From Trichococcus patagoniensis (lineage in GTDB: Bacteria > Bacillota > Bacilli > Lactobacillales > Aerococcaceae), in contig NZ_QAOM01000002.1 of NCBI RefSeq assembly GCF_003051085.1, positions 148,645 through 212,644 of the forward strand: 64,000 bases of DNA. The letters are read 5' to 3'. The position numbers were made by a program, and so were the translations under genes. Shown piece after piece: positions 8,071-18,600 of this stretch. The notes beneath the pieces are model-generated. The model was not told the DNA's origin. It ran no database searches and saw only the letters and a program-made list of their open reading frames with translations. Position 1 is the first letter of the stretch. Each line of letters begins with the position of its first letter.

Positions 8071-9120
8071 GTGAAACCAATGGTCAGCATCATCGTGCCG
8101 GTTTACAACGCGGCACCTTACTTAAATCAATGCGTCGACAGCTTAACGAATCAGACGCTGAAGGAAATCGAAATCATACTGATAAACGACGGTTCGACGG
8201 ATGACAGTCTGGCTGTCTGCGTGGCGCTCGCAGCTACAGACGACCGGATCCGCCTGATCGACAAGCCGAATGGAGGCGTGTCGGAAGCGCGCAACGACGG
8301 ACTACGATCCGCGACAGGGGAATATGTGGGCTTCGTCGATCCGGATGATTGGGTGGACACGGATATGTACGAACGGATGCTTGCGACGCTGAGGACGGCG
8401 CAGGCGGACATCTGCATGTGCAATTATGTCAAAGAAACGAAGGAAGCCACCGTTCCCGTTTTGATGAAACAAAAGGGGACCATCGAAAAGGAAGCAATCC
8501 TCGGGGATATCGTCGCGAACGTCATCGCGAAGCCGAGCTTCCGAAGTGGCGAGACGGATATTATGGGCAGCGTCTGCCGGCTGCTGATAAACCGTGAGCT
8601 GCTCGAAAAAGAGAACATCTGGTTCGACAAGGAAGTCGCCTTCATGGAAGACTTGCTTGTCTGCGTCGAAACTTTCCTTAAATGCGACCGCATCGCCATC
8701 GATGCCGGCGCCTATTACCACTACCGCGTCCACGAAAGTTCGACCGTGATGGCCTATAAGCCACATTTCCATCAACGACAGAAACAGGCTTTTGCGAAAC
8801 TGCAAGAGCTGTTGGTGCGCGAGGGCAAAGTGGCTGCATTGGCACCACGCATGGCGAACCGCTTCATCATAATCGCCTTGCTGTCACTGGCGAACGAGGC
8901 GCATAAGGACAATCCGATGCCGTTCCGCGAGAAAATCCGCAACATCGGTATGATATTGGCGGATAATGAATTGGCCGCCAACCTTGAGAAAATCGATTTG
9001 GATGCGGTGGAGTCGCGCAAAAAGCTGGAACTGAACCTGATGAAGAGAAACGCGAGCGTGACACTGTACCTGTACTACCGTGTATTCAACAAAATAAAGG
9101 CTGCATTGGGCAAAGGCTGA
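8071..9120 (+). CDS. GT2 family glycosyltransferase, copy 1
   Basis: A 349-residue inverting glycosyltransferase with a GT-A fold that adds a sugar to the growing lipid-linked repeat unit at the inner membrane face. The N-terminal PF00535 domain shows VSIIVPVYNA, the nucleotide-binding INDGSTDDS, GGVSEARNDG and the metal-binding DPDD. The C-terminal half is variable and probably sets acceptor choice. GTG 8071 is the chosen start because GGGAGGAGG sits 8 bases upstream; the longer frame to 7987 lacks an RBS. It starts a run GT2-GT2-flippase. Donor and acceptor cannot be told from sequence. Confidence 0.88.
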   Translation: MKPMVSIIVPVYNAAPYLNQCVDSLTNQTLKEIEIILINDGSTDDSLAVCVALAATDDRIRLIDKPNGGVSEARNDGLRSATGEYVGFVDPDDWVDTDMYERMLATLRTAQADICMCNYVKETKEATVPVLMKQKGTIEKEAILGDIVANVIAKPSFRSGETDIMGSVCRLLINRELLEKENIWFDKEVAFMEDLLVCVETFLKCDRIAIDAGAYYHYRVHESSTVMAYKPHFHQRQKQAFAKLQELLVREGKVAALAPRMANRFIIIALLSLANEAHKDNPMPFREKIRNIGMILADNELAANLEKIDLDAVESRKKLELNLMKRNASVTLYLYYRVFNKIKAALGKG

Positions 9121-9154
9121 TTAGCCGCCCGATGCCACAAGAAAGGGTATTGAG

Positions 9155-10129
9155 ATGAGTGAATTGATCAGCATCATCGTGCCGGTCTACAAGGTGGAGG
9201 CGTATTTGCCCCGCTGCGTGGATTCGATACTGGCACAGACATACAAAAATCTGGACATCATTTTGGTGGACGACGGTTCGCCGGACAACAGCGGAAAAAT
9301 CTGCGATGCCTATGCCGAGAAAGACAGTCGGATTACGGTCATCCATCAAGCGAACGGCGGTTTGTCGGACGCCCGCAACGCTGGCATTGCTATTGCTAAG
9401 GGTGGGTATCTGACCTTCCTGGACAGCGACGATTGGATTCCGGCAGAATACATCGCCTACCTCTATAATCTGTTGAAGGAAACCGACAGCGCCATCTCGC
9501 TCTGCAATTTCCTGAAGACGACGACGGAAGACTTGCCAGTTGTGACCGAGCCAGAAATGGTGACGGTCATGAAGAATGACGCTATTCTGGCGAAGTACAC
9601 CGACTTGGGTGATGATTTCCATCCGCAATTGGTCATGGCCTGCGGGAAACTGTACGAAGCCAGCTTATTTAAAACGATTCGTTTCCCGGTCGGCAGACTC
9701 CATGAGGATGAGTTCACGACCTACAAGCTGTTCCATTTCGCGCCGCAGACGGTGATTTCGAAAAAACCACTCTATTATTATTGGCAACGTGAGGACAGCA
9801 TCATGGGAGAAGCCGGATTCCGTCTGCAGAACAAACTGGATTATATGGATGCTTTGGTTGAACGGGCAGCCTTTTTCCACGAGGTGGACCGGCCGGAACT
9901 GAGCGACCGCACTTATAAATCGCTTTTTTCCGAAGCTTTGTCGGTTAATCTGGAATTGGATGCACGCAAAGAGACCGAGCCGAAAATAACGGTCAGAGGC
10001 ATCCTCAAGAAGGCCCGCAATGCCTTGAAACGCACAGGCCGTTCGAAATTGGCTTTTTTGTACAACACCTACCTTTCTTATGAACGACCGATCGCGTGGG
10101 CTTACCGCACTTATAAAAAATTGAAGTAA
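9155..10129 (+). CDS. GT2 family glycosyltransferase, copy 2
   Basis: A 324-residue GT-A glycosyltransferase with ISIIVPVYKVE, LVDDGSPDNSG, GGLSDARNAG and a DSDDW metal site. It resembles EpsJ/CpsI-type capsule transferases with a beta-sugar product, though specificity is not readable. The start follows AAGAAAGGG. It lies 34 bases after the first GT2 and is followed by a hairpin terminator before the flippase gene, which may reduce rather than abolish read-through. Confidence 0.88.
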   Translation: MSELISIIVPVYKVEAYLPRCVDSILAQTYKNLDIILVDDGSPDNSGKICDAYAEKDSRITVIHQANGGLSDARNAGIAIAKGGYLTFLDSDDWIPAEYIAYLYNLLKETDSAISLCNFLKTTTEDLPVVTEPEMVTVMKNDAILAKYTDLGDDFHPQLVMACGKLYEASLFKTIRFPVGRLHEDEFTTYKLFHFAPQTVISKKPLYYYWQREDSIMGEAGFRLQNKLDYMDALVERAAFFHEVDRPELSDRTYKSLFSEALSVNLELDARKETEPKITVRGILKKARNALKRTGRSKLAFLYNTYLSYERPIAWAYRTYKKLK

Positions 10130-10138
10130 TCAGGAGAT

Positions 10139-10184
10139 GCTGCTTCGTTTTCCGATTATTCCGGTTCTGAAGCAGCCTTTTTTC
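10139..10184 (+). terminator. Intrinsic terminator between GT2-2 and flippase
   Basis: GCTGCTTC pairs with GAAGCAGC around a 22-base loop, and is followed by CTTTTTT. Confidence 0.7.
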
Positions 10185-10205
10185 CTGAACGAAAAGAGGG
10201 TTACA

Positions 10206-11729
10206 GTGGATAAAAATAAACAATTCGCCATCAATATGATAGCGCAGGTCGTCGGCTTTGTCGTGATGATGGGTATCAGCTTCCTGTTGACCCCGTTCGT
10301 CGTAGAGCATGTCGGCAGCGAGGCCTACGGGTTTGTCGGCTTGGCAAACAACTTTGTCGGCTACGCGCAAGTCATCACCGTGGCTTTGAACTCGATGGCC
10401 AGTCGTTTCATCACAATCAAAATCACCGAAAATGATGTGGAAGGATCGAACCGTTATTTCACTTCTGTCGTCATCGCCAACATCATGACAGCCTTGGTAT
10501 TGAGCGTTCCTTCGGCCATCATCATCCTGAATCTGAACAAAATCGTCAATGTGTCCGACGCGATTCTGATTGATGTTCAATGGCTGTGGGCATTCATCTT
10601 CCTGAATTTCCTGATCAGCATCATTTCGTCAACGTACAGTGTGGCGACGTTCGTCCGCAATAAGTTGTACTTATCTTCGCTGCAGGGCATTATCTCCAAC
10701 ATCCTGCGGGTAGCGGTGCTGATCGCAGCATTCAGTTTTTTCGTTCCCTCAGTCTGGTATGTCGGTTTGGCAGCATTTGTGGCCTCTCTCTACATCTTCG
10801 TTTGGAATGTCCATTATACGCGTAAACTGATTCCTGATATAAAAGTCAAACGGCGCTATTTTGATGTGAATGTTATCAAAGTGCTGCTTTCCTCAGGTAT
10901 CTGGAACAGCTTCACGCGTCTGAGTTCGATTCTGTCGACCGGTCTTGATCTGCTGGTGACAAATCTGTACGTGAGTTCGGCCGCTATGGGCGTGCTTTCG
11001 GTAGCTAAAACGGTGCCGAGTGCAATCCTGACTTTGTTCGGGACTTTGGCGAGCGTCTATGCGCCGCAGCTGACGATAAGCTATGCGGAGAATAATTACA
11101 AGGAAATGAAGAACCAATTAATGTCTTCAATCAAGTTCCTTGGCCTGTTCGCTTGTATCCCGGTAGCAGCGCTGTTCGCTTATGGGGAAATCTTTTATAA
11201 ACTGTGGGTGCCGACCCAGGATGCGCATCTCCTGTACATGCTGACGATTTTGTCCTGCATCGAGTTTATGTTCGTCTTGCCGTTGGAAGGGCTATGGAAC
11301 CTCTTTACGGCGACAAACAAGGTCAAGCAGACTTCAATCTACATGTTCGCCAACTCGATCGTTACGATCATCATCGTCTTGGTGGCTTTGCAGTTTACGA
11401 ATGATGACACGTTGAAATTGTACATCATTGCTGGGACGAGCACAGCCTTTGCGGTGATCCGTTCCCTGTTCTTCCTGCCGATTTACGGGGCGCATTGCCT
11501 CAACATAAAATGGACGTCCTTCTATCCGTCCATCCTGAAGAACACGCTGTCAGTCATTGTAGCATCGGCTTTCTCCCTCTTGGTCCGGAACTTCCTTCCG
11601 ATAGACGGCTGGGCGATGCTGATTTTTGCCGGCATCTTGACGAGCATCTTTGCGATCAGCTTCAACTTCATCGTCCTTTTGAATAAAGAGGAACGGTCTG
11701 CGGTCGTCAAAAAAGTGTTGCGCAAATAA
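10206..11729 (+). CDS. Polysaccharide flippase (Wzx/MATE-type, MVF superfamily)
   Basis: A 507-residue integral membrane protein with about 12-14 hydrophobic helices and the N-terminal MIAQVVGFVVMMG... LLTPFVVEHVGSEAYG pattern of Wzx-type exporters. It is expected to flip the undecaprenyl-linked repeat unit to the outer face, where the EpsG-type polymerase (25866) would join units. GTG 10206 is preferred because AGAGGG lies 5 bases upstream; a longer frame begins at 10137 but would run through the terminator hairpin. The GT32-like gene follows after 22 bases. Confidence 0.9.
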   Translation: MDKNKQFAINMIAQVVGFVVMMGISFLLTPFVVEHVGSEAYGFVGLANNFVGYAQVITVALNSMASRFITIKITENDVEGSNRYFTSVVIANIMTALVLSVPSAIIILNLNKIVNVSDAILIDVQWLWAFIFLNFLISIISSTYSVATFVRNKLYLSSLQGIISNILRVAVLIAAFSFFVPSVWYVGLAAFVASLYIFVWNVHYTRKLIPDIKVKRRYFDVNVIKVLLSSGIWNSFTRLSSILSTGLDLLVTNLYVSSAAMGVLSVAKTVPSAILTLFGTLASVYAPQLTISYAENNYKEMKNQLMSSIKFLGLFACIPVAALFAYGEIFYKLWVPTQDAHLLYMLTILSCIEFMFVLPLEGLWNLFTATNKVKQTSIYMFANSIVTIIIVLVALQFTNDDTLKLYIIAGTSTAFAVIRSLFFLPIYGAHCLNIKWTSFYPSILKNTLSVIVASAFSLLVRNFLPIDGWAMLIFAGILTSIFAISFNFIVLLNKEERSAVVKKVLRK

Positions 11730-11751
11730 AAGAGAACGGAAGGGGAAACTC

Positions 11752-12546
11752 ATGACGAAGATACCAAAAATCATCCATTACTGCTGGTTCGGAGGCGCGC
11801 CGATTCCGGAAAAAGACAAAGCCTGCATCGAAAGCTGGAGGAAATTCTGTCCGGATTACGAAATCATCGAATGGAACGAAAGCAATTATGACATAACCAA
11901 AAACCGCTACATGAAGGAAGCCTACGACGTGAAGAAGTGGGGCTTCGTGCCGGATTATGCCCGCTTGGACATCGTCTATACGCAAGGCGGCATCTATTTG
12001 GATACGGATGTGGAGATCATCCGCAACATGGATCCGCTGTTGGAAAATGAGGCGTTTATGGGCTTCGAGGACGGCAAGTTCGTCGCTTTGGGACTTGGTT
12101 TCGGCGCCGCCAAGGGCAATCTGCACATCAAGGCCATGCGCGACGTCTACGAAGGCGTCTCCTTCATCAAACCGGACGGCAGCTTCAACACCTTGCCGAG
12201 TCCACATTACACGACCGATTATTTGTTGGAGAAGGGCTTGAAACAAAACGATACCTATCAGGAAATCGAAGGCATCAGCATCTATCCGAAAGCTTATTTC
12301 TGTCCGCGTGATTATTACACCGGTGCCATGAACCTGACCGAAAATTCCTACACAATCCATCACTACAATGCATCTTGGCTATCAGATAAGGAAAAGCTGA
12401 ACTACGAACGTAAGCTGCACCTGATCGAACGTTATGGGAAAACGGTCGGAACCGGAATGCATTACGTCCTGTCGTTGCCGGATATTCTGAAAAGGAACGA
12501 TTTGGGCGGCCTGATCAAGAAGGTGATCGGAAAATTCAGAAAGTAA
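11752..12546 (+). CDS. GT32-like capsular polysaccharide glycosyltransferase (DXD)
   Basis: A 264-residue transferase of the Gly_transf_sug type (PF04488, GT32). It has the family start IPKIIHYCWFGG, then PDYEIIEWNE, PDYARLDIVYTQGG and the metal-binding IYLDTDVEI. The glycine-rich GFGAAKGN and the HHYNASW near the C-terminus are also family-typical. Such enzymes add hexose or hexosamine to capsule repeat units. RBS: GAAGGGGAAACTC. It closes the rightward operon at a strong bidirectional terminator. Confidence 0.88.
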   Translation: MTKIPKIIHYCWFGGAPIPEKDKACIESWRKFCPDYEIIEWNESNYDITKNRYMKEAYDVKKWGFVPDYARLDIVYTQGGIYLDTDVEIIRNMDPLLENEAFMGFEDGKFVALGLGFGAAKGNLHIKAMRDVYEGVSFIKPDGSFNTLPSPHYTTDYLLEKGLKQNDTYQEIEGISIYPKAYFCPRDYYTGAMNLTENSYTIHHYNASWLSDKEKLNYERKLHLIERYGKTVGTGMHYVLSLPDILKRNDLGGLIKKVIGKFRK

Positions 12547-12590
12547 ATTTTTCTCAAATATAAGACGTTTTAAGCAGAACCCAAAAAAGA

Positions 12591-12637
12591 AAACGCGGAA
12601 GCAACCACTAAGCTGGGTTGCTTCCGCGTTTTTTTTT
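12591..12637. terminator. Bidirectional terminator between convergent genes
   Basis: A 15-bp perfect stem (AACGCGGAAGCAACC) with a 9-base loop is flanked by A-rich and T-rich tracts, and separates the rightward GT32-like gene from the leftward multi-NodB gene. Confidence 0.92.
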
Positions 12638-12654
12638 GAGCATGAACTTTAGTA

Positions 12655-15600
12655 TCAAGCTTTTGAGGTGTAAAGGCCGATCGTGTATTCGGCTTGGCCG
12701 GTTCCGCTTGCGTAGTAGGCGTATCCATCGACTGCATACACGTATCCGTCACCGTATGGGGCGTGGGAGATGTGGTGCATCGCAAGGTCGTTCCAGGATC
12801 CGTTGTGTTGCGCTTCGATGGCGGTGCCGAGCTGTTCGACGGTCACTGTTGTCGGTGACAGATCGGAGAGCTTGAACCAAGTTGTGTACTCGCCGTAGAC
12901 GTTGGTGGCGACCGGCGTGACTTGTACCGGCATCACGACATAGTCCTCATACACGAACGGGTTGCCGGCGCCGCGGTAGCCTTTTTCTGTCCAGTCCTCT
13001 TCAATGATGAGACCGGCTGGGTGCAGCTCCCATTGGTCGTTGCGCCAGTCGCCTGACGTGTTGTAGTACAAGGAGATGCTGTTGTACGGATCTTCGGAGG
13101 TCGTCATGTACCAAGTGCCACCGACTTCGAAGACGTTCGTATCGACGAAGTTGCCTTCCAACAGAGTGGAATGATAATCCCAATCGAGCGGGAACGAAGT
13201 CGCGAAGTAGGCTTCGACATTGCCGGCTTGGTCAGGGATCATATAGTAGTTTTCGTTGTACTCGAAGACATTGGGATAAGCGGCTCTGATGCCATCAGTT
13301 TCCGGACTTAGCACGACTTGGGTGTAGGTCCAATTGATCAGATCTTCACTGTAGGCATGTGCAACCCCATCGGTGAAGCTTTGCGTCGCGATGTCGTATT
13401 CTTCCAATACTTCAAAGAACATGTGGTAGACGCCGTCGACGAGAATGATGAACGGATCCGCTGTGCCCAGTGGATTGGAGACGTCGTTCACATCGTTGCG
13501 GGTGATGACCGGGTTTGTGACATTGCCGAATTCATCCAGTTCCGGGATGACGAATTCCGGTTCAGGTTCCACGTAGCTGTAGTCGCCTTCATAGGCAAGT
13601 AACTCGCTGATGGTCGTGAATTGATAACCAAGGGCGCGGGCTGCTGTAATCATTTCCAACAACGCGGTAGGAGTTGTGCTGGCTGAGCTGTTACCGTGCA
13701 GCAGATAGATGGCACCTGCAGAAAGGTTGTTCAGGACCGCCGCACTTACTTGGCTGGCTGAAAGTGTTCCGGACCAATCGCGGGTGTCGACCGTCCAACC
13801 GATTGTGTAGCTGTAGCCTAGGCTGCCAGCTGTAGCCAATACGGTTGCGTTCGTTTCACCCATCGGAGCGCGGAAGTAAGGTATTGTGCTTTCGCCGGTA
13901 GCTGTTTTCACTAGCTGCTCCAATTGATTCAGGTCGGCTGTCAATTCAGCTGCCGTCATTTGAGTGGCATCGTCTTGGGTGAAGGTGTGATTGCCTATCT
14001 CATGACCTTGGGCAAGGATGTCATCGATCAGAGTCGGATCGGTCAGGCCGTTCAGGAAGAAGGTCGCTTTCACGTCCAGCAGCGCCAAATTTGCCAATAT
14101 CTGGCGGAGATTAGCAGCACTGGAAACATCACTGATAGTCAAGGAAATGACTTGTTGATTGGTGTTGACTTGATTGACTAATTGCGAAGGTGTCGTGATG
14201 ACCGGTGGATCAACCGGGTCGACTGGATCTACTGGGTCCACAGGGTCGACCGGGTCAGGATAGATGCCTTGGAGAGCCAACAAGCCTGTGATAGTTGTAA
14301 ATTCATAACCGAGCGCGCGTGCAGCTGCAATCATTTCCAACAAAGCTGCCGGAGTAGTTGCGGCTGAGCTATTCCCATGCAACAAGAAGATTGAGCCGGG
14401 AGTCAAGTTGTTCACGACGGCGGAGCTGACTTGAGCAGCCGTCATAGTGCCTGACCAGTCACGTGTGTCCACTGTCCAACCGATTGTGTAGTCATAGCCG
14501 AGCGTGCCTGCTGTCGTAAGGACGGTAGTGTTCGTTGCCCCCATCGGAGCGCGGAAGTAAGGTTTTGAGCTTGTTCCGGAAGCGTTTTGGACCAGTTGCT
14601 CAAGGTTGTTGAGGTCGTTGGTCAATTGGGCTTCGGTCATTTGGGTGGCATCGTCATGGCTGAAGGTGTGGTTGCCGATTTCGTGGCCTTGGGCGATGAT
14701 ATCATCGATCAAAGTCGGATCGGTCAAGCCATTCAGGAAGAACGTGGCTTTGACATTCAGAGTAGCCAAGTTTGCCAATATTTCCCGGACATTATCCGCG
14801 TCTGAAGCATCACTGATGGTCAGGGAAACGACTTTTTCTCCGGTCGTTATCTGATTGATCAGCTGTGAAAGGACGGTTTCGACTGGATTTTCCGGATCAA
14901 CCGGTATTTCCGGATCTACAGGCTCTTCCAAGTAGACGCCATCCAATTGGATCAAATCACTGATGGTGGCGAAGGAGTAACCAGCTTCGCGGGCTGAGGT
15001 GATGATTTCGTACAAGGAACCTGGTGTGTTGGCGGATTCTGGCACGGCATGCATCAAGTAGATGGAACCTGGTGATAATTGGTCCAACACGTTGAAGGCA
15101 ATTTCTTCAGAAGATAATGTTCCAAGGTAATCCAAGGTATCGACTGACCAACCTACAGTGTAGGTATAGCCAAGGCTGCCGAGAGTTTCCAAAACAGATT
15201 GATCGTAATCCCCGTATGGCGGACGGAAGAGCGGTCTGGATGTTGCTCCTGTCGCATTAACGACTTTGTTTTCCAAAGCGTTCAGCTCAGCCGTAAATTC
15301 TGCTATGGTCAAGTAGGTAGAAAATTCATGCGAGTAACTGTGATTCCCTAGTTCATGTCCTTGGGAAACGACTTGATACAACATGTCCGGATCGGCTGTG
15401 CCGTCTGCGAAGAAGGTCGCTTTGACGTCCAATTCAGCTAAAGCATCAAGGACTCCCTGCAAGACTTCACTGTCGCCAAGATCGTCAAAGGTCAAAGAAA
15501 TCACTTTTTGGTTCGTGTCTACCTGTTCGATGAATTGGGAGACGCCATCAGAAATTTCTCCGGAACCATTATCACTGCCATCATCATAGACGCCTTCCAG

Positions 15601-18600
15601 CGCCATTAATTCGTCGATTGTGACGAATTCATAGCCTTGACTGCGGGCTTCTGCGATAAGGTACCAAAGGGATTGCGGCGTGCCGACAGCAGTCGGATTC
15701 GCATGCAGCAAGTAGATTGACCCTGCATCCAGATAATCGGTTACGCTGGCTGCAATCTGCGTTTCGGATAAACCTTCCCAGTCGCGTGTGTCCTGTGTCC
15801 AACCGATTGTATAGGCATAACCGAGGCTACCGAGTGTTTCGAGCACGGCATCGTTATAGACCCCTGCTGGAGCACGGAAATAGGGTTTGGAGGATACGCC
15901 TGTAGTTTGCAGAATGTAATCTTCCATCAGTTCCAAGTCATAAGCCAATTCATCGGCTGAAAGGGATGTAGAATCGTCATTGTGGGAATAGGTATGGTTC
16001 GATAGTTGGTGTCCGGTTGCGACCAGTTCGGCCATCAGTCCGGGATCGGTTGTGCCGTTCAGGAAGAAGGTGGCTTTGACGCCGAGGTAATTGAGGTTGT
16101 AGATGATGTCGGCCAGGTTGGTGTAGTCGTCACCGTCATCAAACGTAAGGGCGATGACATTTCTGCCGGTATCGACATGGCTGACGAAACGGGATGGTCC
16201 CGTTCCGTAGTCCGGTTCTTCTACATCAGGATCGGTAACTACAGGTTCTTCACCAACATAGATGCCTTGATAAGCCAATAGGCCGGTGATTGTCTCAAAG
16301 CGGTAACCAAGTGCCTGTACTGCCGCCACCATCTGCAGAATTGCGGCTGGTGTTGCAACTGCGTCGGCGCTGCCGTGCAAAAGAAGGATCGCTCCGGGTG
16401 CTAAGCTGTTTACGACAGCAGAACTGATTTGTGCTGCTGTTTGCGTACCACTCCAGTCGCGCGTTTCGATTGTCCAACCGATGGCGTATTGATAACCGAG
16501 ACTGCCCGCGGTTGCCAAAACCGTCGCATTGGTTTCGCCCATCGGTGCACGGAAGTAAGGTGTCGTGCTCGTGCCTGCTGCATCTTGAACGAGTTGCTCA
16601 AGGTTGTTAAGGTCCGTCTTCAATTGTGCTTGGGTCATTTGGGTGGCATCTTCGTGGCTGTAAGTATGATTGCCGATTTCGTGGCCTTGCGCGATGATGT
16701 CATCAATCAGGCTCGGATCGGTCATGCCGTTCAGGAAGAAGGTGGCTTTGATTCCCAATAGCGCGAGGTTATTGAGGATCTGCCGCACATTCTCGGTTCC
16801 GGATGCATCACTGATGGTCAAAGAGATGACCGGCACATCGGTGTTGACTTGGTTCACGATTTCAGCGGGCGAAGTGCTGCTCGGCAGATTTGGGTCCGGA
16901 TCAGGGATTGTTTCACCAGGTTCCTCTCCCGGTGTTGTCGGATAGGAGCCCTCCAAAGCGAGCAATTCGCTGATTGTAGCGAAGTTGTACCCCAGTTGGC
17001 GGATTGCTGTGATCATCTGCAGCAAAGAGGCAGGTGTCGTGCTTGCTGAAGCATTTCCATGCATCAGGAAGATGGCGCCTGGTGCCAAGTTGTTCACGAC
17101 AGCAGAGCTGACTTGGGCTGCCGTCAATGTTCCACTCCAATCGCGTGTATCGACCGTCCAGCCTATTGTATACATGTATCCCATACTGGCGGCTGTCGCA
17201 AGGACTGCATCATTGGTTTCGCCCATCGGTGCCCGGAAGTAAGGGCGGGTAGTTGCTCCGCCTGTACTGTCTTGTACCAATGTTTCCAAGGCATTCAGTT
17301 CCCAGACGACTTCGCCTACTGTCATTGCTGTGGCATCATCGTGTGTGTAGGTATGGTTGCCGATTTCATGTCCTTGTTGGATGATTTCGTTGATCACGGT
17401 CGGATCAGTCAGGCCGTTCAGGAAGAAAGTAGCCTTCACATCCATTGTGGCCAGGTTCGCCAATATTTCACGGACATTTTCGGCATCGGATGCATCGCTG
17501 ATGGTCAAGGAAATGGTTTTTTCGCCGGTAGAAACTTGGTTGATGACTTCTGATAGGATATCATCCGAATAATCCTCTTCGATCGGTGCTTCTTCTTCGA
17601 CTGCAAAATAACCCCCTAATGCCAACAGATCGCTGACTGTGGAGAAGCTATAACCGGCTTCTTTAAGGGCTGCGATAGAATACCACAAAGATTCAGGGGT
17701 GTTGGCAGCACCGACGCTGGCATGCATCAGGACGATTGAACCAGGTCTGACATTGTTGACGACTGCGCTGCTTACCGCAGTAGCGGAAATGCCGGTCCAA
17801 TCGAGCGTATCGACGTCCCAACCGATTGTATATTGGTAACCGAGGCTACCGACCGTATCCAAAACGGAACTGTTGTAGGAACCGTAAGGGAGACGGAAGA
17901 AAGGCAAGGATGAAGTGCCGGTTGTTTCTTGGATGTAATCTTCCATCAGGTTGATATCGTTCGCCAAGGCAGATGACGAGAGTGTCGCAGAGTCGCCATG
18001 TGAGTAGGTGTGGTTGGCCAATTGATGACCGTCCGCCACAATCTGCTGCAGCAAGGAAGCGTCGGCATCACCGTTCATGAAGAAAGTGGCCTTCACGCCT
18101 AAGTAGTTTAAATTATCCAGAATCTCGTAAAGGTTTCCATAGGAATGGCCATCATCGAACGTCAGAGCGATCACATTATCTGCGATATTTACTGAATTGA
18201 TGATTTGTGAAGTTCCTGAAAAATCGCTGACTGCGGCTGCAGCCATCACTTGCATGGGTTCTTCGTAGGTGATTCCGGCTTCTACAATCGACTCTATTGG
18301 TGCAGTTTCTTCGGTCACTTCAATCGTTTCTGTCGGAGTTTCCGTTGGCTGTTCCGTTTCGATCGGAGTTTCTGTGCCGGTAGCAGGTTGTTCTACAGTT
18401 ACATCTACTGGATTTTCTTCAGGAATGGGTGTTACGGGTGCAGTCATATCTGGAGTAGTTGTTTCCGTTGTGGGAGCTGTTAGGTCGGTTGCTTCCGGTA
18501 TGGTCGCGTCCTCAGTAGGCGTGGTCGCCGGTGTGGTTGTTTCTGTGGTGGTGGGTTGCGGATCGGCCGTTTCCGGCAGAGGCTGTTCTGTAGGTGATGC